This document shows positions 52,172 through 61,557 of a stretch of 64,000 nucleotides of DNA, in pieces. The position numbers and the translations under genes are program-made. Under the pieces are notes generated by a model. That model was not told the origin of the DNA, ran no database searches, and saw only the letters and a program-made list of their open reading frames with translations. Location: the NCBI GenBank assembly GCA_964620445.1, contig CAZUHB010000024.1, positions 1-64,000 on the forward strand. Direction: 5' to 3'. Position 1 is the stretch's first letter. The number at the start of each line of letters is the position of its first letter. Source of the DNA: CAZUHB01 sp964620445 (GTDB taxonomy: Bacteria; Planctomycetota; B15-G4; CAYZWU01).

Positions 52172-53521
52172 GTGGAAGACACCATCGCGGCAATCTCGAC
52201 CGCTCCGGGAAGGAGTTTCCTGTCCGTTGTCCGCATGAGCGGAGCGGAGTCTTTCGCCATCGCCGACCGGCTCGTGGACGGCTCTCCCAGCCCGGCCCGG
52301 CTCAAAGGATTCTCCGCTCCAACGGTGCGCCTCCGACTCATGGGCGGCCGCATCGTCCAGGCGCGCATGCTCGTCATGCGCCGGCCCCGTTCCTACACGG
52401 TCGAGGATGTGGTGGAGTTTTTTCTGCCCGGATCGCCACCGGTCGCCGACGCGGTCCTCGCGGCCTGTCTCGGCGAGGGGGCGCGACTCGCCGGCCCAGG
52501 TGAATTCACGCGCCGTGCCTTCGTCAATGGCCGGATCGACGCGGTACAGGTCGAGGGTGTGCTTTCGCTGATCGAGAGCGGATCGGAGGATCAGAGAGCC
52601 GCCGCCATGGAGCGCCTCAGAGGCCGGCCCACGCGGGAAGCCTCGGCCGCGAGGGACCGTCTTCTCGGTGTGCTCGCGGCGATCGAGGCCTATCTCGATT
52701 TCGAGGACGAGGACACGGAAGCGTTCGACGCCCTCGCGTTGAAAGAGGAACTCGCCTCCTGCCGTCGCGCCCTGGGAAAAATCGACGAGATCCTGTCGCG
52801 GCGGAAATCCCATGGCAATCTTCCGTGCGTGGTGATTCTGGGGCCTCCGAACGCCGGTAAATCCTCGCTTTTTGGCGCGCTCTGTCCGGAAAAGGAGGTG
52901 ATCGTATCCAACGTTCCCGGAACGACGCGCGACCTGATCGAGAGTGTCACGGACATGGGCGGGCGTCGGGTGCGCCTCTTCGATGCCCCCGGCGTGCTGG
53001 ATACCGACGATCCCCTCGAGTCGCTGGCCTTGTCGAATCTTGAAGGAATGATGGAGACGATCTCCGCCTGCATCGTGCTCGTCGACGGATCGCGGCCGCC
53101 CGATCGGGAGGCTCTCTCCGTCCTGGAGCGGTTTCGCGGTGCCCGTCCTTTCGTCTTCGCCCTGAACAAGACCGACGTCGGTGTCCACCCGGCCTGGGAG
53201 GAACCGAAAGGGCCTGTCGAGCCCTGCCTCGTCTCGGCCAGACACAGGCACGGATTCGGCCGGCTGCTCGCGCGTGTCAACGAGATCCTGCCCGAGCCCC
53301 TGGGCGCCGATGGGGCCGCGATGGATGTAGGCATCGCGCACAGCGTCCGGTCCGCTCTCGGTGCGATGGATCAGGCCCTGGATGGGGACTGGATCGGCGG
53401 CGTGGAACTGGTCGCCCTCGAAATCCGCGAGGCCTTCGACTCGCTGGCCTTGATCACCGGTCCGGTGTCCAACGAGGAACTGCTCGAAAACGTTTTTTCC
53501 CGCTTCTGCATCGGAAAGTAG
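52172..53521 (+). CDS. mnmE: tRNA modification GTPase MnmE
   Basis: 449 residues. The N-terminal tetrahydrofolate-binding domain begins EDTIAAISTAPGRSFLSVVRMSG and contains GPGEFTRRAFVNGRID. The embedded GTPase domain (about 220-370) has G1 GPPNAGKSSL, G2 GTTRD, G4 NKTD, and a G3 motif reading DAPG instead of the usual DTAG. The protein ends FCIGK, the catalytic C-terminal motif. It installs a modification on wobble uridine together with MnmG. Start GTG 52172, 36 bases after yidC. Confidence 0.93.
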   Translation: MEDTIAAISTAPGRSFLSVVRMSGAESFAIADRLVDGSPSPARLKGFSAPTVRLRLMGGRIVQARMLVMRRPRSYTVEDVVEFFLPGSPPVADAVLAACLGEGARLAGPGEFTRRAFVNGRIDAVQVEGVLSLIESGSEDQRAAAMERLRGRPTREASAARDRLLGVLAAIEAYLDFEDEDTEAFDALALKEELASCRRALGKIDEILSRRKSHGNLPCVVILGPPNAGKSSLFGALCPEKEVIVSNVPGTTRDLIESVTDMGGRRVRLFDAPGVLDTDDPLESLALSNLEGMMETISACIVLVDGSRPPDREALSVLERFRGARPFVFALNKTDVGVHPAWEEPKGPVEPCLVSARHRHGFGRLLARVNEILPEPLGADGAAMDVGIAHSVRSALGAMDQALDGDWIGGVELVALEIREAFDSLALITGPVSNEELLENVFSRFCIGK

Positions 53522-53616
53522 TAAAATTTACATGGAATCGAAGCGATACTATTGGAGAGTGACGGGATAAAGCTATTAAAGGCTCGACAGTTCTTTTCGA
53601 GACCTGGGAGGTCGAA

Positions 53617-54660
53617 ATGCTGCTCGTACCCACGCGAATCGCGAAATCTTCTTTCGCGCAAAAGACTCTGGTCGTTCTGATCGCACTGTTTTTCTTTTTC
53701 CTTTTCTCGCAGTCTCTTCTGCGCGCTCAAGGTATCGGCGGGAGCGGTCCCAAGGCGCCGGGCGCCCGTGCGCCGTCCACTCCAAAGACCTCGCAGCCAA
53801 AGGGCTACTCAGGCCCCAAGGGCCAGACGAAGCAGAGAGGTCCGACGCAGAAAGAACTCGAAGAAGCCCGCATCCGCGAGCGCGAACGGAGGGAGAGGGG
53901 CGAGGAGGACGATGAGGGGAAGAAACCGGAACCGAAGGATGACAAGGCTGTTGCGCGAGTGATCGAGTACCTCCCACTCGAGGACACCGATCTCAAGATC
54001 CTCTCCTACTCATGGCGCACGGAAGCGCGAAAAGGGAGCCGGCCTTTCAGCGTGCTCAAGATGAGGGTTGCGAATCGGACGAATAACCTGCTATCTCTTC
54101 AGAAGTTCCGGCTGATCGGGCGCGATCTCGAACCGTTCCGGGACGATGACGACCGGCCTTTGCCCCGGTTGCCGAGCAATGTGAAAAGATTCGAGAACAT
54201 CAAGGGCCTGTCCCGTCCCATCCAACCACATTCGACGCAGTCGTTGATTTTTGCATTCCCCTACGCGCTGAAACCGGGTTCGAAGATCAAGGCTGAAGTG
54301 GACAAGTACGTCAAATTCAAGACGAACGTCCCCTTCGACTGGAATCCGGTCAAGGTGATCCGGTGGACCACCTGCCCTGCCCGTTCAGGAGGTGTGGACC
54401 ATCAGGGGCTATTCGTCACCGTGCAAAACCGCTCCGACGACAGGGTGACAGCCAAGTTGAAGGTGACCCTCAGTGGTTTGTCCTCGGTCGGAGGGCAGAC
54501 CTTTTTCTTTTCCACGACCACGATCGGTGCGAAGGAACGGAAAAATCTGGCTTTGCGAACCATTCCCGACGAGGGCGTTCCGCGCGACGATCCTGCCCGG
54601 CAGACCATGCCCGAGAGTTTCAAGGTCCAGAACGTCGAGGTCGTCGACATCCAGTACTGA
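53617..54660 (+). CDS. Exported protein with a low-complexity charged linker
   Basis: 347 residues. A signal peptide (LVVLIALFFFFLFSQSLLRAQG) is followed by a Pro/Gly/Lys-rich stretch and a dense charged coil (EEARIRERERRERGEEDDEG), then about 220 residues of predicted beta-sheet (for example KMRVANRTNNLLSLQKFRLIGRD and GLFVTVQNRSDDRVTAKLKVTL) that look like two Ig-like folds. No family is recognised. ATG with GGGAGGTCG upstream. It is flanked by mnmE and the nrdR operon, and 95 bases separate it from mnmE, so it is probably its own unit. Confidence 0.6.
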   Translation: MLLVPTRIAKSSFAQKTLVVLIALFFFFLFSQSLLRAQGIGGSGPKAPGARAPSTPKTSQPKGYSGPKGQTKQRGPTQKELEEARIRERERRERGEEDDEGKKPEPKDDKAVARVIEYLPLEDTDLKILSYSWRTEARKGSRPFSVLKMRVANRTNNLLSLQKFRLIGRDLEPFRDDDDRPLPRLPSNVKRFENIKGLSRPIQPHSTQSLIFAFPYALKPGSKIKAEVDKYVKFKTNVPFDWNPVKVIRWTTCPARSGGVDHQGLFVTVQNRSDDRVTAKLKVTLSGLSSVGGQTFFFSTTTIGAKERKNLALRTIPDEGVPRDDPARQTMPESFKVQNVEVVDIQY

Positions 54661-55042
54661 TCGGTTCCGTCCGAACTCCTCATCGCCTCACATGCTTGCA
54701 GGCCAATCACTTACCAATGAATAAATTGTTCATGTTGGCATATATTTTTTTTGACATACTAGATGTTGTATGATAGGGATCTCTTCCGTAGATAATTTCT
54801 GTAGTGGCCTTTATGGCGGTTGGCCCAGAAATTTCTTTGCTAATGCGATTTGCAGAGCGCGTTTCGTGATTCCCCGCGGGTCGCCGCATCCGCTCGGAAG
54901 AAAGAGCAATTGGCGGAATTCTTGGCGGACGGCGACCGATCAGGAACATTGAAGAATCAAAACGCGCCCGGATATTTGATCAATGACGGTCCGCAGTTGG
55001 TCTGCTGTTGATGTAACCTGAACAACCCCCGGAAGCGAATCG
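54661..55042. other. AT-rich leader region upstream of nrdR
   Basis: 382 bases with a marked AT-rich island (about 54715-54785). It includes TTGACA (54759-54764) with TATGAT starting 12 bases later, a spacing too short for a standard promoter. An imperfect palindrome centred on CTAG near 54769, reading ACATACTAGATGTTGT, shares about 11 of 16 positions with the NrdR-box consensus. No small ORF or RNA gene is convincing. Confidence 0.4.
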
Positions 55043-55504
55043 ATGAGATGTCCCTACTGTAATATCAACAATGACAGAGTAATAGATTCCAGAACCTCGG
55101 GAGACGCCTATGTGATCCGCAGGCGGCGCGAATGTCTCGAGTGCGGCAAGCGCTTCACGACCTATGAAAGGGTCGAGGATGCGCCCTTGAGGGTTGTCAA
55201 GAAGGACGGCTCGCGAGATGCGATCGACCGGAGCAAGATCTTGAACGGGATGATCAAGGCTTGCGAAAAGAGACCGATCTCCATCGATCGTCTGGAAGAA
55301 GCGGTCCACGCGATCGAGTCGCAGCTCTACGAGATGTTCGACAAGGAGGTGTCATCCAAATTCGTCGGCCGCCTTGTGATGGACCAGCTCAAGGAGATCG
55401 ACCAGGTCGCCTACGTGCGTTTCGCCTCGGTCTACAGGGAATTCAAGGATGTGAACCAGTTTCTCGACGAGTTGAGGCCTCTTTTATCAAAGATACCCGA
55501 TTGA
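55043..55504 (+). CDS. nrdR: Transcriptional repressor NrdR
   Basis: 153 residues, of normal length. The N-terminal zinc ribbon MRCPYCNINNDRVIDSR and RRRECLECGKRFTTYERVE is complete, followed by the ATP-cone (RVVKKDGSRDAIDRSKILNGMIKACEKRPI). NrdR senses ATP/dATP and represses ribonucleotide reductase genes. Its stop overlaps the start of the following ATP-cone gene by one base (TGATG). Confidence 0.97.
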   Translation: MRCPYCNINNDRVIDSRTSGDAYVIRRRRECLECGKRFTTYERVEDAPLRVVKKDGSRDAIDRSKILNGMIKACEKRPISIDRLEEAVHAIESQLYEMFDKEVSSKFVGRLVMDQLKEIDQVAYVRFASVYREFKDVNQFLDELRPLLSKIPD

Positions 55505-57408
55505 TGGTGAGCAAGATCAAAAAGCGGGACGGGCGGATCGTGGTCTTCGACCAGAACAAGATCGCTGCGGCGATCGGCCGTGCCGGGCGCAAAGTCGGCC
55601 ACGGAGACGATCTTCTCTCCGAGGAACTCGCTTCCGTGGTCACCCTCTTCATCGACAAATCATTCGGACGGACGATCCCCACGTCGGAAGACGTGCAGGA
55701 TGTGGTGGAGCGCGTTCTCATGGAGACGGGCCATTCCGACGCGGCCCGTACATTCATCCTTCATGGCGAACGGCGCGCCAGGCAGCTCGATGCCCTGCGT
55801 GTTCTCGATCTCGATCGGACAGAATCGGAGAGCGCCCGCCTCGAGGTGGATCATTCGGCCACACAGGGTGTCTCGGCCTGGTCGAAAGGCAGGATCATCG
55901 CCGATCTCGTGAACGAGGCAAGGATCCCGCCCGAGACTGCGTCGGAGATCGCCTCGGAGGTCGAAAAAAGGATCTTCGGTTCGGGCCTCTTGCGTGTGTC
56001 GGCGACACTCGTTCAGGAACTGGTCGACAATGAACTCTTCAACCGGGGTTTCAGCTGTCGCGCCCTGGGCGCCATGCGCGTGGGGATGCGTGCCGCCCAC
56101 GTGAGAACGCTGGCAGAATCGGACGCGGGGGGGCGCACACCGGCCGATGTGTCGGCCGAGGTCACCCGATCGGTCCTCGAGCAGTTCTCGATAAAGGAAA
56201 TCTATTCACCGGAGGAAGTGGAATTCCATCTCAGGGACGCGGCCTGTCTGGAAGGCCTCGCCCTTCCTTCGGGCTATCTGGGGGTGAGCCTCGATCCCTG
56301 CCGCTTGCCGGCCCCCTTCTGTAAACCCGAATCACCCGCCTCCTATCTGGGAGCGGTGGTCCGTTTTCTGGAGCGGTTCACCTCCGGTCCGGTACGGATC
56401 GATCTGACCGGTGCAGGACTCGAGCAGGTCGGCGTTCTGGGGCGCGATCCGGCAGGGTGGGCGCGCGAGGTGGTGGCCTCGCTGAGCGCGGGGCCCGCGG
56501 GCGTTCCGTCTCTGCGCTGCGTACCGCGTGTGGCGCTTCACCGAACACCGGCATTGTCGGCCGAAAGGACGATGGAACGGGCGGGACTGAACGCCCGGGC
56601 GAGCCGGAAAATTCTCGACGAGCTGATCGCCGCATTCGTCGACGCTCTACGCGCGCTGGGACGCGAGTTGTGCGTCCCGACGCTGGACATCGATCTCCTC
56701 GGTGATCAGCCGATCGCGCGACCCGTCCTGGAACGGGCTGTCGTCATGGAAACTTCGGGCCGCGTCGGGCTGAGCGCACATGGATACGACGGCGATACCC
56801 TGGCCGCGATCGAGCCTCTCGTTGCCGGTGTCCAGTTCGATCTGGCATCGGTGCAGGACGCCGCCGGCCGCGATGCGGGTCCCCGCTTCGTCGACGAACT
56901 GCGGTCGACGCTCAAACTGATGGTCGCTTCCTTCGCGTCGAAGAACCGCTTTCTGGCACGGTTGCACCGGAGAGGAAGGGGACCCAAGGCCTCCTTGCGC
57001 CGCTTCATGGGCGGCGACAGCACTGTCGTGGGGCCGGGGAGTTTCCGGATCCTTCTCCGGAACGCGGGCCGCGCCGCGCAACGGGCGGCTGTCTCGAGAA
57101 GTTCACACGGGATTGATCCGGCTTCGTTTATCGCGGACACACTCGGCAGGGTTCGGACGCTCCTGGCCGAGGAGGAACGACGCCTCGGACTCAGGATCCG
57201 GTTCGGACCGATCTGGACGAAACCCGATGAAGAGCTATCCGCTCTTTTTGAAAACTCCCCGGAAAGTGCAGCACGATTCACCGCAGCTTGCGGGCCGTTC
57301 ACCGGTCTCGATCCACTGCCTGATTTTTTCCTCGGCGACGTTCGGGCCAGGATCGAGTTTTTGCAAGCTCTCTTGACAAGACGATCGGAGCAGGATCATG
57401 CGGCTTAA
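55504..57408 (+). CDS. ATP-cone protein related to anaerobic ribonucleotide reductase, apparently non-catalytic
   Basis: 634 residues. Residues 1-92 are an ATP-cone (KKRDGRIVVFDQNKIAAAIGRA). Next comes an NrdD-like N-terminal region (SKGRIIADLVNEARIPPETASEIASEVEKRI and VLEQFSIKEIYSPEEVEFHLRDAACLEG). The remainder is barrel-like but lacks the NrdD active-site cysteine motifs, the C-terminal CxxC zinc pairs and any glycyl-radical RVxGY-type motif; the protein ends in a charged helix. It is likely a regulatory or binding relic rather than a working reductase. ATG 55504 overlaps the nrdR stop; the end overlaps smc by 11 bases. Confidence 0.65.
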   Translation: MVSKIKKRDGRIVVFDQNKIAAAIGRAGRKVGHGDDLLSEELASVVTLFIDKSFGRTIPTSEDVQDVVERVLMETGHSDAARTFILHGERRARQLDALRVLDLDRTESESARLEVDHSATQGVSAWSKGRIIADLVNEARIPPETASEIASEVEKRIFGSGLLRVSATLVQELVDNELFNRGFSCRALGAMRVGMRAAHVRTLAESDAGGRTPADVSAEVTRSVLEQFSIKEIYSPEEVEFHLRDAACLEGLALPSGYLGVSLDPCRLPAPFCKPESPASYLGAVVRFLERFTSGPVRIDLTGAGLEQVGVLGRDPAGWAREVVASLSAGPAGVPSLRCVPRVALHRTPALSAERTMERAGLNARASRKILDELIAAFVDALRALGRELCVPTLDIDLLGDQPIARPVLERAVVMETSGRVGLSAHGYDGDTLAAIEPLVAGVQFDLASVQDAAGRDAGPRFVDELRSTLKLMVASFASKNRFLARLHRRGRGPKASLRRFMGGDSTVVGPGSFRILLRNAGRAAQRAAVSRSSHGIDPASFIADTLGRVRTLLAEEERRLGLRIRFGPIWTKPDEELSALFENSPESAARFTAACGPFTGLDPLPDFFLGDVRARIEFLQALLTRRSEQDHAA

Positions 57409-60400
57409 GACGCTCGAGATCGTGGGGTTCAAGTCATTTGCCGATCGCGTTCAGATCGATCTGACCGGCGATGTGACAGCCTTCGTGGGCCCCAACGGTT
57501 GCGGCAAATCGAACATCGTCGACGCGATCAAGTGGGTGCTCGGCGAGCAGCGCGTCACCTCCCTGCGCGGGGACTCGATGCACGACGTGATCTTCAACGG
57601 CAATGCCAGCGGCAGGCGTGTTCCCATGAATTTCGCCGAGGTGTCGCTGACATTCTCCAATGATTGCGGAACGCTTCCCATCGAGTTCGACGAGGTCGTC
57701 GTCACACGCCGTCTCTTCCGGACCGGAGAGAGTGAGTACCTTCTCAATCGTTCGCCCGTGCGGCTCAAAGATATCAAGAAGCTCTTCATGAACACCGGCG
57801 CCGGCCTCGACGCCTACTCGATCATGGAACAGGGCAGGATCGACAGGATTCTCGAGGCGAATCCCAAGGACCGCAGGATCATCTTCGAGGAGGCCGCCGG
57901 CATCAGCCTCTTCAAGGCCCAGCGGCGCGAGGCGGAGCGGAAACTGGAACGGACGAACGCAAACCTTCTCCGGCTCGGCGACATCATCGACGAGCTGGAG
58001 AAGAGGATCCGCTCGCTCAAGAATCAGGCGGGTCGGGCGCGCAGCTACATGAAGCTTACCGAGAGGATCAAGGAGCTGCGCAAGGAGTACTACTGCCATC
58101 TCTTTGCGGAACTGGCCGGCCGAATGACCGATCTCAAGAGCTCGGTGGCCGAGGCGGTGCAAGGCGAGGAGGACAGCCGGCGCGAGCTCGGTTCGCGCCA
58201 GAATTCGTGCAACGAACTTTCTGCCAACGTGACGGCGATCAAGGAGGGCCTCTTTGTCAAGCGTTCGCGCCTGGCCGAGCTGAAGTCCGCGCTCTCCGAG
58301 TGCGACGGCAAAATCGCCATGCTCGAGAAACGTCTCGTCGAGATCGGCAGCGAGCAGGTCGAGAACACGCAGCGCGGCGAGGATCTGAAACGCCGCACCG
58401 CGGACCGGGAGACGGAACTCGCCGGCATCGAGAAGAGCCTCTCCCGGCTCGCATCGGAAGAAGAGTCCCTGGCCAAGGACGAGATCGAAACGCGCGAGAG
58501 AGTGACCGTCGCGACCGGCAGATTGACCGAATGCGTCGAGGGCATCGAGGAGTTGGAAAACTCGATCGTCGATCTCAGCCGAAAAGAGGTCGAGATCGGC
58601 AACAAGCGCGTCGAGGCGACGGCCCGGCTCAAGGGGCAGCACGCGACACGATGGAGACTGGTTCGGAAACAGCACGAAATCGCCCGGCAGCTTGCCGACG
58701 GCCGCCGGGAGCACTCCCATGTCAGCGACGGAATGAAGGTCAAGAAGGAGCTCGTGGACACGCTGGCCCGTGAGCTGGCCGCGAGCCGCCAGAAGGCCTC
58801 CACGATGGAGGCGGGTCTCGGCGAGCTCGAAGAGGAGATCCGCGCGGCCGAGGCTGACAAGGTCAAGGTCGATTCGAGGATCGATCTCCTCGAGTCGCTC
58901 GTGGCCAGCCGCGAAGGAGTCGAGGCGAGCGCCCGGACCGTGATGGACGAAACCGGGGAGGAAGGGAGTTCTCTCTCTTTCGTGAAGGGGATCCTGGGCG
59001 AGTTGCTCGACGTGGATTTCACCTTTTCCAAGGCTCTCGAGGCGGTCCTCGGCGACCTGGCCGAGGCTGTGGTCGTGGGGTCGCGCACCGAGGCGCGCCA
59101 GGTGCTCGACTTTCTCGAGGAGAAGGAGCTCGGCGGGGCCACGATCCTTGTCCGGGACGATCTGACCGGCGCGGCAGACGGATCGCGGCCGGCGAGGTCG
59201 CTCTCCTCTCATGTCCGGTGCGCGCCCGATATGGCTCCTCTGAAAGAAGCCCTGCTGGGTGCCGTTCGTCTCGAGGAGAAGGATCTTCAGATCGATGAGG
59301 GGGGCGATTCGCGCGGCCCCTGCGTGAATTCTCGAGGCGACTACTATGACCGGGGCATCCTCCGCGTGGGCGGAGGTGCGCGGGAACCGGGTTTGATCGC
59401 GCGCCGGAGCGAGCTGACCGCGCTGAAGGAGTCGGTCGTCGAACTCGAGGAGCGGCTCGACGGACTGCAACGCCGCAAGGAAACGGTCCGCGAAAAACTC
59501 GCCGAGGTCCAGTCGTTCAACGAGAATCTTTCAATGAGACTGGACGAGCACGAGTTCGAGGTCGCCGCCCTGAGCGCCGAGCAGGGCAAGGTGGCAGACA
59601 GGATGGAGCGTCTGTTCCAGGAGTTCAAACTCCATCTCGAGGAGGGGCACGATATCGAGAAGAGCGTCCTCTCTCTCAATGGCGAGCTCCGCGACCTCGA
59701 GGGCGAGGGAGACGGTATCGGCGAGGATGTTCGCGCCAGATCGAAGAGCCTCGACCTCGCCAACATGCAGGCGGCGGGTCTTCGAAACGAGACCGCCCGG
59801 CTCGACGAGAGACTCCAGGAACTGGGATTGAAGATCGTCGAGCGCCGCGGCAAGCGCGAGGCGCTCGAGAAGGAGAAGGACCTTCTGGCGAAAAACGTGG
59901 AAGAGTCGAGGAGCCGTCTGAACGAACTCGAGAGGGACGAGCAGAGACTCAAAGTTCATTCCGCCGAGGTGGAAGAGGAGATCCTTCGCCTCAAGGAAAG
60001 GACCGAGGGGATGGCGTCGGAACGGTCCGAACTCACCGAAGAGGTGGAAGAGCTGAACGCCCACGTGTCGGACCTGAACCGGGAGTTCGACAGGGAAAGG
60101 GAAAAACTCTCCGAAGTCGAAGACAAACTCGAGACGAGCCGCACCCGCCTCGATTCCCTGAGGATCGAGGTCAAGGAAATCGAGGTCAACCAGCAGAACC
60201 TCCGCGAAAGGGCCCTGGAGGAAGTCGAGCTCGATCTCGATCAGGTTTATGCCGAGAGTCTTCTCGCCCGGCAGATCGCAACCGTCGAGAGCGCGGAGAC
60301 CTCGGAAAGGGATCCGGACGCCCCTGGCGGCGACCTCGAGACCGTACCGGAAGCTGCTGCACCGGAAGCGGCGCGGAGCTTCGACACTGCCGCCGCGGAG

Positions 60401-61051
60401 CGCGAGATCGTGGAAATCAGGCAGAAGATCGCCCGCATCGGCAATGTCAATCTCGAGGCTGTCACCGAGCTCGAGAAGATCGAGGAGAGGTATGATCACC
60501 TCGTCGAGCAGCGGGAGGATCTCACGACCGCCCAGAAAACGCTCAAGGAGATGATCGCCCATCTCAACACCGAATCGCGCAAAAGGTTCGCCGAGACCTT
60601 CGAGGAGGTCCGCTCCCACTTCAACGGTATTTTCCGCAAGCTCTTTCACGGCGGGCGGGCCGACATCAGGATCAACGATGGTGAAGATATTCTCGAGGCG
60701 GGGATCGAGATCATCGCCGGTCCGCCGCGCAAGGACGTCCGATCGATCAGCCTGCTCTCAGGTGGCGAACGGACGCTCACCGCGGTCGCTCTGCTCTTCG
60801 CGCTCTTCAAGGCGCGGCCGAGCCCCTTCTGTTTCCTCGACGAGGTGGATGCCGCACTCGATGAAACCAACATCGAACGGTTCTGTTCCCTGCTCAAAGA
60901 GTTTCTCGAATACTCCCAGTTCCTGATCGTGACCCACTCGAAACAGACCATGTCCCACGCCCAAATCATCTATGGAATCACGATGGAGGTTGGAGGGGTT
61001 TCGAAACTGGTGAGCATGAAGCTCGAAGAATATCAGGAAAAGGTCGCCTGA
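57398..61051 (+). CDS. smc: Chromosome segregation protein SMC
   Basis: 1217 residues with full SMC layout: N-terminal Walker A GPNGCGKSNIVDAIKWVLGE, long coiled-coil arms, a hinge at about 520-680, and a C-terminal ABC head with the signature LLSGGERTLTAVALLFALF and Walker B FCFLDEVDAALDETN. The D-loop and the switch histidine (LIVTHSK) are also present. It loads on DNA with ScpAB to organise and segregate chromosomes. The start ATG lies inside the preceding ATP-cone gene. A strong terminator follows 90 bases downstream. Confidence 0.96.
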   Translation: MRLKTLEIVGFKSFADRVQIDLTGDVTAFVGPNGCGKSNIVDAIKWVLGEQRVTSLRGDSMHDVIFNGNASGRRVPMNFAEVSLTFSNDCGTLPIEFDEVVVTRRLFRTGESEYLLNRSPVRLKDIKKLFMNTGAGLDAYSIMEQGRIDRILEANPKDRRIIFEEAAGISLFKAQRREAERKLERTNANLLRLGDIIDELEKRIRSLKNQAGRARSYMKLTERIKELRKEYYCHLFAELAGRMTDLKSSVAEAVQGEEDSRRELGSRQNSCNELSANVTAIKEGLFVKRSRLAELKSALSECDGKIAMLEKRLVEIGSEQVENTQRGEDLKRRTADRETELAGIEKSLSRLASEEESLAKDEIETRERVTVATGRLTECVEGIEELENSIVDLSRKEVEIGNKRVEATARLKGQHATRWRLVRKQHEIARQLADGRREHSHVSDGMKVKKELVDTLARELAASRQKASTMEAGLGELEEEIRAAEADKVKVDSRIDLLESLVASREGVEASARTVMDETGEEGSSLSFVKGILGELLDVDFTFSKALEAVLGDLAEAVVVGSRTEARQVLDFLEEKELGGATILVRDDLTGAADGSRPARSLSSHVRCAPDMAPLKEALLGAVRLEEKDLQIDEGGDSRGPCVNSRGDYYDRGILRVGGGAREPGLIARRSELTALKESVVELEERLDGLQRRKETVREKLAEVQSFNENLSMRLDEHEFEVAALSAEQGKVADRMERLFQEFKLHLEEGHDIEKSVLSLNGELRDLEGEGDGIGEDVRARSKSLDLANMQAAGLRNETARLDERLQELGLKIVERRGKREALEKEKDLLAKNVEESRSRLNELERDEQRLKVHSAEVEEEILRLKERTEGMASERSELTEEVEELNAHVSDLNREFDREREKLSEVEDKLETSRTRLDSLRIEVKEIEVNQQNLRERALEEVELDLDQVYAESLLARQIATVESAETSERDPDAPGGDLETVPEAAAPEAARSFDTAAAEREIVEIRQKIARIGNVNLEAVTELEKIEERYDHLVEQREDLTTAQKTLKEMIAHLNTESRKRFAETFEEVRSHFNGIFRKLFHGGRADIRINDGEDILEAGIEIIAGPPRKDVRSISLLSGGERTLTAVALLFALFKARPSPFCFLDEVDAALDETNIERFCSLLKEFLEYSQFLIVTHSKQTMSHAQIIYGITMEVGGVSKLVSMKLEEYQEKVA

Positions 61052-61137
61052 TCGCCCGCTGAATTCCCCCGACAGGACCGCCGGAAGGGCACCTTGCCGG
61101 AAGCAAGGCTTCGCGTGGCGTTCGCATCGGTGGAGAA

Positions 61138-61171
61138 AGAAAAAGGAACCCGCCAAAGACGGGTTCCTTTT
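61138..61171 (+). terminator. Rho-independent terminator of the nrdR-smc operon
   Basis: A perfect 11-bp stem AAAGGAACCCG/CGGGTTCCTTT with a 7-base loop (61141-61151 with 61159-61169). The final Ts of the stem continue into a run of five, and an A-run precedes the stem, so it could act in both directions. Confidence 0.9.
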
Positions 61172-61182
61172 TAAGTCTGTAA

Positions 61183-61264
61183 GAGAGTCAGGAGGAAACT
61201 CCGGGAAAAGGGGAAGAAGGGGAGAAGAGTTTTACACCATAAGGCAACCCCCTGACTCTTTTTC
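61183..61264 (+). ncRNA. Structured intergenic segment, possible small RNA or second terminator
   Basis: Outer stem AGAGTCAGG/CCTGACTCT (9 perfect pairs) closed by a T-run, enclosing 59 bases that include GGAG-GAAA-CUCC, a GNRA-type hairpin. It resembles no RNA family I can name. It may be a second terminator with a large loop or a processed small RNA. Confidence 0.3.
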
Positions 61265-61557
61265 CTCAACTCAAAATCGTTATTGAATCTTTCTTTTTCA
61301 AAAAAAATTCTAAACGATACCCCTGGTGTTTCAATATGCCGTAAAAATTAATTTTCCGAATATCAGCGAATATTGATTCACCAGAAGCGCCGATCGATTT
61401 GGAGACTTGACTTTTATGTCCTGCACGCACAAAGATGCATCCTCTGTCCTGCCGTCGCGCCCATGTCGCTCAAGCCGCGACCGATCGGCCCCGGCCCGAT
61501 GCAGCGGACAGCTTGGAAGGACCGAACGTGCCAACTCCGGCGGAGGAGCGATGATCC

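Larger units (their letters stand above)
61052..61557. other. Intergenic region after smc
   Basis: 506 bases. It contains a strong terminator (61138-61171), then a sequence enclosed by a perfect 9-bp stem AGAGTCAGG (61183-61191) with CCTGACTCT (61251-61259) followed by a T-run. Inside it is a GGAG-GAAA-CUCC mini-hairpin. A strongly AT-rich stretch (61260-61385) follows and probably holds a promoter for the next operon, but I cannot fix its elements. Confidence 0.5.

Noticed and set aside
57434..59470. 678-codon minus-strand frame opposite smc
   Set aside because: It is antisense to the SMC head, coiled coil and hinge; composition only, with no domain.
61183..61264. Resemblance of GAGGAAACTCCGGG to a conserved stretch of RNase P RNA
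   Set aside because: The element is under 100 bases, and the other conserved parts of RNase P RNA are absent.
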